Assembly: GCA_934444895.1 (NCBI GenBank)
Contig: CAKSDA010000051.1
Span: forward strand, 1 to 10,446
Reading direction: 5' to 3'
DNA from: an uncultured Eubacteriales bacterium
GTDB taxonomy: Bacteria; Bacillota; Clostridia; Oscillospirales; Acutalibacteraceae
Length of the DNA: 10,446 bases
The notes below the pieces were generated by a model. The model did not search any database, had not been told where the DNA came from, and saw only the letters and a list, made by a program, of their open reading frames with translations. Below, one piece after another: positions 1 to 6,456 of the stretch. The position numbers and the translations under genes are program-made. The stretch's first letter is position 1; every line of letters starts with the position of its first letter.

Positions 1-498
1 ATCTTCAGCACTTCCTGTAGGAAAATCCGTTCTGCCTACTGCGCCCTTAAACAGAGTGTCCCCTGTAAAAATTGCGTTTTTGATTATATAGCAAACCGAA
101 CCAATTGTATGTCCGGGAGTGTGGACAACCTTAATTTCAGTCTTTCCCAGACGGAGCACATCATTGTCTCTAACGGTTATATCAGGCTCTACCGGTGTTT
201 GTATGAGTTTATACAGAGAAGCAAGGCTTTCACTGCTGCTTTTAAGCCCCATAGCGTCGGATTCATGAATTACTACTTTTGCGTTTTCACACAACTGTTT
301 TGCCTTGCTTACCGCAAGTATATGATCAAAGTGCCTATGAGTCAGTAAAATGTATTTTACCTTGCTGCCGTTATTTTTCAAAAATTCGTTTAAATCTTTT
401 GTCATATCGCCCGGATCCACAATAATTATTCCTGCGGGCAAGGTTACAGCATAACAATTTTCGTCAAGTAGAAATGATTCGAATTTTTTGATTTTCAA
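1..498 (-). CDS. MBL-fold metallo-hydrolase (hydroxyacylglutathione hydrolase-like), 3' end outside the window
   Basis: This is the N-terminal 166 residues of a metallo-beta-lactamase-fold hydrolase; the gene runs off the left edge and perhaps 40 residues are missing, judging from the usual family size of about 200. The zinc-binding signature HxHxDH is visible at H54, H56, D58 and H59, preceded by a VDPG turn near residues 27-30. Further ligands are H130 (in a TPGH motif) and D147 (in TGDTLF). The last zinc histidine would lie beyond the edge. The start is a TTG at 498-496, chosen because GAGGTG stands 6-7 bases upstream and no in-frame ATG is nearby. Such small proteins resemble glyoxalase II, but their substrate in Clostridia is not established. 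It follows dtd by about 90 bases with no visible promoter, so it is probably co-transcribed with recJ-relA-dtd. A gene of this kind is commonly found downstream of dtd in Clostridia. Confidence 0.9.
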   Translation of the reverse strand, partial: MKIKKFESFLLDENCYAVTLPAGIIIVDPGDMTKDLNEFLKNNGSKVKYILLTHRHFDHILAVSKAKQLCENAKVVIHESDAMGLKSSSESLASLYKLIQTPVEPDITVRDNDVLRLGKTEIKVVHTPGHTIGSVCYIIKNAIFTGDTLFKGAVGRTDFPTGSAED

Positions 499-587
499 TT
501 ATAACACCTCTGTGCTTTTAAAAATGACCTCTGGTTTGTCTTATAAACCTTTTTTCTTATAAATTAAGTTAATTTTGTCTTTGTTTT

Positions 588-1040
588 TTATTTTTTCCAA
601 ATATCGGTGTCCATAATAATCGTTACGGGACCGTTACATATCATATCTATTCGCATATCCGCTCCAAACATTCCCTTTTCTGTCGGAACCTGCAAATTTT
701 TTAAATTTTCGCAGAAACAGTCATATAATTCCTCTGCCATTACAGGCTCCATAGCATTTGTAAAAGAAGGACGATTGCCTTTTTTTATATCAGCATACAA
801 TGTAAAATTTGAAACTGCAAGTACGCTGCCGGAAATATCCTTTACCGATAAATTCATTTTTTCATTTTCATCACAAAAAATACGCAGTGATGATATTTTC
901 CGGGCCAGAAGTTCCGCTTCTTTTTGGGTATCGCCATTGCATACTCCAAGAAGCACAAGCAGACCCTTATCTGAAGAGCCTACCTTTTCATCACCCACAT
1001 AAACGCTTGAAAAATCACACCTTTGAACTACTGCTCTCAT
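588..1040 (-). CDS. dtd: D-aminoacyl-tRNA deacylase
   Basis: A full-length 150-residue Dtd. The enzyme hydrolyses the ester bond of D-amino acids (D-Tyr and others), and of glycine mischarged on tRNA-Ala, acting as a cytosolic proofreading factor. The protein opens with MRAVVQR, typical of the family, has the active-site strand SNFTL at residues 77-81, and carries the NGPVT segment at 136-140 that holds the Gly-cisPro pair used for chiral selection. The family consensus at 77-81 is SQFTL, so residue 78 is Asn instead of Gln here. The ATG start has GGTGAT just upstream. It lies about 100 bases downstream of relA, a pairing that is common in Firmicutes, and is probably read from the recJ promoter. 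Identification is secure. Confidence 0.96.
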   Translation of the reverse strand: MRAVVQRCDFSSVYVGDEKVGSSDKGLLVLLGVCNGDTQKEAELLARKISSLRIFCDENEKMNLSVKDISGSVLAVSNFTLYADIKKGNRPSFTNAMEPVMAEELYDCFCENLKNLQVPTEKGMFGADMRIDMICNGPVTIIMDTDIWKK

Positions 1041-1097
1041 TTTATCACCACTGCTTACTTATCTTATATTTGCTTACTATATCTTCTGTTTTTTAAT

Positions 1098-1133
1098 TAT
1101 ATATTCTTTTTATATATTCTTTTTATATATTCT
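1098..1133. repeat. 13-base AT-rich tandem repeat between relA and dtd
   Basis: The unit TATATATTCTTTT occurs at 1098-1110 and 1111-1123 and then partially at 1124-1133, giving about 2.8 identical copies. It fills a third of the relA-dtd gap. No promoter or hairpin terminator was recognised there. It is probably a replication-slippage repeat with no known role. Confidence 0.85.
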
Positions 1134-1141
1134 GCTGCCTG

Positions 1142-3331
1142 TTAATTGTTTGTTCTTTTAACGCTTAAAACTCCGTCAATTTTTTCAATGCGGCTGAATA
1201 TTGATTTCAAATGGTCAAGACTGTGAATACTAAGCGTTACCATAATATTTGTGTTTCCGTTTTTATCCTTGCGCGCGTTAACCGAATGTATAGGCACATT
1301 TCCGTTTGCAAGTATTGTTGTAACATCAGCCAGAATACCGTTGCGCTCATTACCGAATATTTCAAATGTTGCTTCAAATACGGTTCGGTTGGATTCCTCC
1401 CAATATGCGCCTATCCATCTTTCCGGTTCCTCTGCATCACTTATATTTGCAGGTACATTATTACAATCCCTTTTGTGTATGGAAACGCCGTGCCCTCTGG
1501 TAATAAATCCTATAATATCATCACCCGGCAACGGAGTGCAGCATTTGGAAAGTTTTATTAAGCAGTTGTCAATACCCTCAACCACAACGCCCTCGCGCGA
1601 AGTAGTTCTGTGAAGCGTTTCAACAATTTTTGCCGGTTTAGGTCCTTCCTTTTGGGATATAAACTTTGCGTAATCCTCTTTAATTCTGGGCAGAATTTTT
1701 GAAATAAGTACGCCGCCGTATCCGATTGCCGCATAGAATTCTTCGGCATTTGCAAATTTTTGCCTCTTTGCAACCTCCGAAATAAACTCTTCATAATATT
1801 CGGAATTGGTTTTAATACCGTTGCGATTTAAATCTCTTTCAAGCTGAAGCTTGCCGGTAGCGATATTCTCGCTGCGTTTTTCCTTTTTAAACCAATTGCG
1901 GATTTTGCTTTTTGCCTGGGTAGTAACCGCAATATTAAGCCAGTCTCTGCTCGGTCCGTGCCCCGGTTGATTTGTAGTTAAAATTTCAATAACTTCGCCG
2001 GTTTGAACCTTGTGATTAAACGGTACGATTCTGCCGTTTGCTTTGGCGCCGACCATTTTTATTCCGACCGCCGAATGTATGGCAAAGGCAAAGTCGATTA
2101 CCGTGCCGCCGGCAGGTAAATTAATAACATCGCCTTTTGGTGTAACAGCAAAAACATCTTCAATTTGAAGATCGGTTTTAATTGTCTGAACAATATCATC
2201 GGGATTATCAGCGTCTTTTTGAGCCTCGATTATTTGCCTTAGCCAGCTTAAGCGATCTTCAATTTTTGTATCTACCTTTTGAATACCCTCTTTATATTTC
2301 CAGTGGGCGGCAATGCCGTATTCGGCGGTATGGTGCATATCCCATGTTCTAATTTGAATTTCAAAAGGAATTCCTTCCCTGCCTATAACCGTTGTATGAA
2401 GAGATTGATAAAGATTTGGCTTTGGTGTTGAAATGTAATCTTTAAATCTGCCGGGAATAGGTCGGAACATATCATGCATGAGACCTAAAATGTTATAGCA
2501 GTTTGCTACGGTGTCGGTAATAATTCTTACAGCGTAAATATCATATATTTCATCAAAATCACGGCCTTGGAAGAACATTTTCCGATAAATCCCGTTTATG
2601 GATTTCACCCTGCCTTCAAGGGTAGTTTCAACTCCGGGCATGGTTTCCTTAAGGCGTTCCTTTATTCGCTCTTTAATATCATTTAAAAGCTTTTCTCTAA
2701 AAGGTTTTCTAACCCTCAAAAGTTCTTCAATCTCATGATAACCAACAGGGTCAAGATGAGAAATTGCAAGATCTTCAAGTTCCTCTTTAACCGCACGAAT
2801 ACCAAGCCTGTGAGCTATAGGAGCAAAAACCTCAAGAGTTTCCAAAGATTTGTCCCTTTGCTTTTGTTCAGGCTGGGCGTCAATAGTCCTCATATTATGA
2901 AGGCGATCCGCAAGTTTTATAATAATTACGCGTATATCCTCCGCCATTGCAATAAGCATTTTGCGGATGTTTTCCGACTGTTGCTCCTTTGCGGAAACCG
3001 GAAGCTTTCCAAGCTTTGTAACTCCGTTTACAAGTAAATAAATTGTATGTCCGAATTCCCTTTCAAGCTCTTCTGCGGTAACAGGAGTATCTTCAATAAC
3101 ATCATGCAAAAGCCCTGCGGCAATTGATTCACTGTCCATTCCTAGAGTTACAAGAATTTTTGCAACGGCAACGGGATGAATGTAATAATCTTCGCCTGAA
3201 AGTCTTTTTTGACCTTTATGGGCATTATAACAAAACACAAAAGCCTTTTGTATTAGGTCTATATCATACTTTTGGCTTTGCTTGTTCATTACTTCTTTTA
3301 ACTTTTCAAATTGTCTTTCCTGTTCCTTCAT
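1142..3331 (-). CDS. relA: Bifunctional (p)ppGpp synthetase/hydrolase (RelA/SpoT family, long RSH)
   Basis: A 729-residue long RSH protein that makes and degrades the stringent-response alarmone (p)ppGpp. Domains in order: HD hydrolase (about 25-180) with the metal-binding H52, H76-D77 and D142 in ADRLHN; synthetase (about 235-350) with RFKD at 295-298 followed by the conserved YQSLHTT segment; TGS (about 391-450); a zinc-finger or RIS region with the paired cysteines 597-598 and HKRDC at 619-623; and ACT (about 651-725). The intact HD motif and the RxKD form of the synthetase motif (rather than the ExDD of E. coli RelA) indicate that both activities are present, as in Firmicute Rel. The ATG start lies 2 bases after the recJ stop codon, and its GAGGT ribosome-binding site sits inside the recJ end, so the two genes should be translationally coupled. 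Confidence 0.97.
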   Translation of the reverse strand: MKEQERQFEKLKEVMNKQSQKYDIDLIQKAFVFCYNAHKGQKRLSGEDYYIHPVAVAKILVTLGMDSESIAAGLLHDVIEDTPVTAEELEREFGHTIYLLVNGVTKLGKLPVSAKEQQSENIRKMLIAMAEDIRVIIIKLADRLHNMRTIDAQPEQKQRDKSLETLEVFAPIAHRLGIRAVKEELEDLAISHLDPVGYHEIEELLRVRKPFREKLLNDIKERIKERLKETMPGVETTLEGRVKSINGIYRKMFFQGRDFDEIYDIYAVRIITDTVANCYNILGLMHDMFRPIPGRFKDYISTPKPNLYQSLHTTVIGREGIPFEIQIRTWDMHHTAEYGIAAHWKYKEGIQKVDTKIEDRLSWLRQIIEAQKDADNPDDIVQTIKTDLQIEDVFAVTPKGDVINLPAGGTVIDFAFAIHSAVGIKMVGAKANGRIVPFNHKVQTGEVIEILTTNQPGHGPSRDWLNIAVTTQAKSKIRNWFKKEKRSENIATGKLQLERDLNRNGIKTNSEYYEEFISEVAKRQKFANAEEFYAAIGYGGVLISKILPRIKEDYAKFISQKEGPKPAKIVETLHRTTSREGVVVEGIDNCLIKLSKCCTPLPGDDIIGFITRGHGVSIHKRDCNNVPANISDAEEPERWIGAYWEESNRTVFEATFEIFGNERNGILADVTTILANGNVPIHSVNARKDKNGNTNIMVTLSIHSLDHLKSIFSRIEKIDGVLSVKRTNN

Positions 3332-3342
3332 TTTTATACCTC
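3329..3342 (-). promoter_or_regulatory. relA ribosome-binding site embedded in the 3' end of recJ
   Basis: On the minus strand GAGGT (3342-3338) lies 6 bases before the relA ATG (3331-3329). It overlaps the penultimate recJ codons, and the recJ TAA stop (3336-3334) falls between the site and the start. This supports coupled translation of recJ and relA. Confidence 0.8.
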
Positions 3343-5364
3343 AGACATATTTTTCAGATCGGAATAAATTTTAGAACTTTGCAAATCGGCTTTCACACCG
3401 TTTACAATTTTTATTTTACATTCATCAGGAGTGCCGGAAGTTTCAATAATGGACAACTCTTCCAGTGAATCGATTATAACCGAAATTTTGGCTGCGCATA
3501 AAGTTTTAATTTTGTTTTTTAGTTTTAATTTTGAATTACAGCCCTCTTTTACGGCACGATATACAACTGCCGCCTCTTTCCTTGTAAACGCCAGCGATTT
3601 TGCTGTTGAAACTGATATTTTACCGCTTTCGAACTCTTCATACATTAAAATATTTTTCAATTCCTCATCATCATTTCTGCCAAACGGGCGTATATCCTTA
3701 ACAATAATGCTAAGTTGCTCCTCGCCGCGATATTCTTTAACATCAATAGTTACCGCTGCGTCAATAACATCTCCGACATTAAAGGGAAAATCTTCGGTTT
3801 TGACCCTGAACATAAGTAATGCCAAAGTACTGTTGTTCTTAGTTACAATAAGTCTTGTATGTTCGCCGTTTCCCAAAGATGTTATGTTGCTTATTTTAAG
3901 GCCAAAAAGGCCGAAAACAGGTTTGGCATTTCCGACACCAAAGGGTTCCAACGCAGAAAATGTATGTACAAGCTCCGGCATTACCGCAACCGGGTTCAGT
4001 TTGCAGTCGATTTTTATTTCACCGATCGGAAAATCTCCCTTTTCTGCATATTCGTTGATTTTTAAATCAAACTCATCTAAATTTTCCGTTTTTATGCAAA
4101 GACCCGCGGCTTCGCTGTGTCCGCCGTATTTAATAAGCAAATCCTTACAGCTGTCAACAGCGCTGAATAAATTAAAATTACCATATGATCTTGCAGAAGC
4201 CTTTGCTATTCCTTCTTTTTCATTAATGGTAAACAAAACGGCAGGTCGGGAAAATTTTTCGGCTATACGCGCTGCAACAATACCTATAACGCCCTCATGC
4301 CAATTATCTTTTGCTACTGTAATAACCCTGTTTTTGTATGATTTTTTCTTTATTATTTCTTCGCAGGCTTCGGTAAAAATTTGCTTTTCCAAAGACTGTC
4401 TTTTTAAATTGTTTTCGTTCATATATTCGGCGATACCGCGCGCTTTTTCGTAGTCTTCGCACAAAAGAAGATTAACCGCTTCGGTGGCATTTGCAATACG
4501 CCCCAGAGCATTTATCCTGGGCCCTGCGGAAAAGGCAATATTGCCGGCGGTTATGTTGCCTTTTGAAATACCCGCCGCTTCAAAGATTGCCATAACGCCT
4601 AACGACGGATCGGTATTGATTTTTTTAACTCCTGAGGATACCAAAGCGCGATTTTCATTTAAAAGCGGCATTACATCGCAAACAGTACCTATTGCAACCA
4701 AGTCGGAATAATCATTTAACAGTACCTCAGGGTCCGCTCCGGATATTGCCGCAATAAGATTAAAAACAACACCTACGCCGGCAAAGTCTTTAAATTCCGA
4801 AACGCTGTCATTTCGGTGCGGATCCACAACCGCAACTGCGTTTGGAAGATTTGAAGTTTGAATATGATGATCGGTTACAACAACATCTATATTAAGTGAA
4901 TTTGCATACTCAATCTCTTCGATTGCGTTAATTCCGTTATCAACCGTAATTATGAGTTTTGTTTTATTGTCGCTGATTTTTTTAATGGCGCTGCAGTTCA
5001 TGCCATATCCGTCGTTTATCCTGTCAGGTATATAAAAATCGACATCTGCGCCTAAACTTCTTAAAAATTTTACAAGCAATGCTGTGGAAGTAACTCCGTC
5101 ACAGTCATAATCGCCGTATACTGTTATTTTTTCATTAGATTCTATTGCAGTGTTAATACGGGCTACAGCCTTTTCCATATCATTTAAAGCAAACGGATCA
5201 ATATCCAGTACATCTTTTGCAATAAACATATCCAGCGAAAACGGATCGGTATAGCCTCTTACATACGCAAGCAAAGCAACAAAAGGTTCAACATTACATT
5301 CCTCTGCAAGTTCGCTTACTATTGACTTGTCAATTTGCGGTAAAACCCACTTTTTGAAGCTCAT
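3334..5364 (-). CDS. recJ: Single-stranded-DNA-specific exonuclease RecJ
   Basis: A DHH-superfamily 5'-3' single-strand DNA exonuclease of about 676 residues, used in recombination and mismatch or base excision repair. Visible motifs (numbered from the chosen start) are GDYDCDG near 84-90, TVDNG near 141-145, the TDHH signature near 164-167 and VVDPH near 179-183, which together supply the metal ligands. The DHHA1 motif GGHSEAAG is near 413-420. An OB-fold region follows, and then a C-terminal segment (about 590-676) that looks like a winged helix of the kind seen in Firmicute RecJ. The ATG at 5364-5362 was chosen because GGTGAT stands 7 bases upstream; an in-frame ATG at 5373 and a TTG at 5379 lack a spaced site. 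It is the first gene of recJ-relA-dtd-hydrolase. The apt gene that often separates recJ from relA is missing. Confidence 0.95.
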   Translation of the reverse strand: MSFKKWVLPQIDKSIVSELAEECNVEPFVALLAYVRGYTDPFSLDMFIAKDVLDIDPFALNDMEKAVARINTAIESNEKITVYGDYDCDGVTSTALLVKFLRSLGADVDFYIPDRINDGYGMNCSAIKKISDNKTKLIITVDNGINAIEEIEYANSLNIDVVVTDHHIQTSNLPNAVAVVDPHRNDSVSEFKDFAGVGVVFNLIAAISGADPEVLLNDYSDLVAIGTVCDVMPLLNENRALVSSGVKKINTDPSLGVMAIFEAAGISKGNITAGNIAFSAGPRINALGRIANATEAVNLLLCEDYEKARGIAEYMNENNLKRQSLEKQIFTEACEEIIKKKSYKNRVITVAKDNWHEGVIGIVAARIAEKFSRPAVLFTINEKEGIAKASARSYGNFNLFSAVDSCKDLLIKYGGHSEAAGLCIKTENLDEFDLKINEYAEKGDFPIGEIKIDCKLNPVAVMPELVHTFSALEPFGVGNAKPVFGLFGLKISNITSLGNGEHTRLIVTKNNSTLALLMFRVKTEDFPFNVGDVIDAAVTIDVKEYRGEEQLSIIVKDIRPFGRNDDEELKNILMYEEFESGKISVSTAKSLAFTRKEAAVVYRAVKEGCNSKLKLKNKIKTLCAAKISVIIDSLEELSIIETSGTPDECKIKIVNGVKADLQSSKIYSDLKNMSEV

Positions 5365-5398
5365 TGTTATCATCACCAAATTTTTTCTAAAAAAACAC

Positions 5399-5427
5399 TT
5401 GCAATTTTTATTTTATTATGATAACAT
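5399..5427 (+). promoter_or_regulatory. Candidate promoter for tRNA-Ala
   Basis: TTGCAA (5399-5404, 4 of 6) and TAACAT (5422-5427, 4 of 6) are separated by 17 bases. Transcription would begin near 5434, about 54 bases before the tRNA. The -10 box overlaps that of the opposing recJ promoter. Both boxes are imperfect. Confidence 0.3.
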
Positions 5428-5446
5428 ATTTAATGTTCTAAAACAA
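5418..5446 (-). promoter_or_regulatory. Candidate sigma-A promoter for the recJ operon
   Basis: On the minus strand, TTGTTT (5446-5441, 3 of 6 consensus bases) is followed after exactly 17 bases by TATCAT (5423-5418, 5 of 6). Transcription would begin near 5410, giving a leader of about 45 bases before the recJ ATG. The -35 box is weak, so this is a likely but unproven site. Confidence 0.45.
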
Positions 5447-5487
5447 GAGTTAATCTTTAAAGCGTAATTCTTGTAACAGGTGAATAT

Positions 5488-5562
<75 letters not shown>

Positions 5563-5563
<1 letters not shown>

Positions 5564-5608
5564 AAAATTCCTCAGACTAAATTAGTCTGAGGAATTTTTA
5601 TTTTTTCT
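5563..5608. terminator. Strong bidirectional rho-independent terminator
   Basis: A perfect inverted repeat pairs 5563-5579 with 5583-5599 (17 bp around a 3-base loop); its core is CTCAGACTAA and the complementary arm. On the plus strand it is followed by TTTTTATTTTTT, a good U-tract for ending tRNA-Ala transcription. Read on the minus strand the arm also ends in a T run, so it can end the lipoprotein transcript arriving from the right. Confidence 0.9.
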
Positions 5609-5610
5609 CA

Positions 5611-5656
5611 GGCTCCTGATAGTCGAAACCGTAGCAGATCCGTCTATGTAAGAGCC
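5611..5656 (-). other. Imperfect long hairpin element between the lipoprotein gene and the terminator
   Basis: Nested complementary arms are seen: GGCTC (5611-5615) with GAGCC (5652-5656), ATAG (5619-5622) with CTAT (5644-5647), then after a T/T mismatch CGAA (5624-5627) with TCCG (5639-5642), around an 11-base loop. One inner pair forms only as G-U in the minus-strand transcript, which favours that strand. It would sit in the 3' untranslated region of the lipoprotein mRNA. No known RNA family was recognised. Confidence 0.4.
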
Positions 5657-5698
5657 CAAATTTTAATTAATATGTTTTAACTTATTGTCGCACGGTAT

Positions 5699-6328
5699 TT
5701 ACCTATAGTAAACGACTTTTGCTTTATCTACCAGTTTCTGCACATAATCCGCATATTGTTTTTCAAAAGGAACATCTAACTCAGCATCATAATGATTCTC
5801 TTTAAAATCTTCTTTCAAAGCATTAATACATGCATTATCATAATACTGTTGTACAAGTTCTTTAATGTAATCATCATCGGACAAATTATTTGATTCAATA
5901 TACTTTTTTACAGATAATAAAGTTTGATAATTTTCAAAATCATCTTTTGATGTTGATTTTAAATCATTATACACCTTTTCTGCTTCGCTTTTGCACTTAT
6001 CGTGATCTGCGCTGAAACCTTTTTTCTTTGCTTCGTGCAAAAGAACAAAGTATTCTATTTTCTGATTTAAAGCCTCATCATATGTTATAGGTTTGCTGAC
6101 AGTGTTTATAAGTTCTTCCTTCTTTTCGTCTGTGTTGTCTGAGTTGTTAATTTGCTCTTTTATCTGCTCATAGGCAAATTTCGAGTTTTCGACATCATTT
6201 TCCAATTTGCTTACTAAAATGTCGTTTTTGTACACCGACGCCGCAACACCATCTTTTTTACCGGATGTGCATGAGGATAAGAATAACAGCAAAAATGCAA
6301 GACCTAATGCGAATACTTTGTTCTTCAT
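5699..6328 (-). CDS. Putative lipoprotein with SurA/PrsA N-terminal-like chaperone domain
   Basis: A 209-residue secreted lipoprotein. The N-terminus has a short basic start, a hydrophobic core and the lipobox LSSC, so the mature protein would begin at lipidated C20 on the outer face of the membrane. The rest is charged and helical. The segment around 29-45 (AASVYKNDILVSKLENDVE) and the helix near 85-105 (LNQKIEYFVLLHEAKKKGF) resemble the SurA_N region of foldases such as PrsA and SurA. No parvulin isomerase domain follows. It may therefore be a chaperone-only relative, though this rests on pattern resemblance. AGGAGG lies 7 bases before the ATG, and the gene has its own promoter and terminator, so it appears monocistronic. 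Its client is unknown. Confidence 0.75.
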   Translation of the reverse strand: MKNKVFALGLAFLLLFLSSCTSGKKDGVAASVYKNDILVSKLENDVENSKFAYEQIKEQINNSDNTDEKKEELINTVSKPITYDEALNQKIEYFVLLHEAKKKGFSADHDKCKSEAEKVYNDLKSTSKDDFENYQTLLSVKKYIESNNLSDDDYIKELVQQYYDNACINALKEDFKENHYDAELDVPFEKQYADYVQKLVDKAKVVYYR

Positions 6329-6374
6329 AAGTAAACCTCCTGATTTGTTGAATTTTTTAAAAGCGTTTATAAGC

Positions 6375-6403
6375 TTTATAACAGTACTTAATTGCCCTGT
6401 TAA
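6375..6403 (-). promoter_or_regulatory. Sigma-A promoter of the lipoprotein gene
   Basis: On the minus strand TTAACA (6403-6398, 5 of 6) and TATAAA (6380-6375, 5 of 6) are separated by exactly 17 bases. Transcription would begin near 6368, about 40 bases upstream of the ATG. Its position after the ligA stop makes the gene independent of ligA. Confidence 0.65.
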
Positions 6404-6456
6404 CTATTTATGTGCTTTATAAAATTCGTACACAAAATTCAAAATAGCAGTGATAT

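Noticed and set aside
607..1002. Plus-strand open frame opposite dtd
   Set aside because: It is fully antisense to a well-conserved dtd, with no ribosome-binding site or family resemblance.
3431..4453. Long plus-strand open frame (340 codons) opposite recJ
   Set aside because: It lies wholly inside recJ, whose DHH and DHHA1 motifs are unmistakable. The antisense product has no recognisable motif, so it is a shadow frame.
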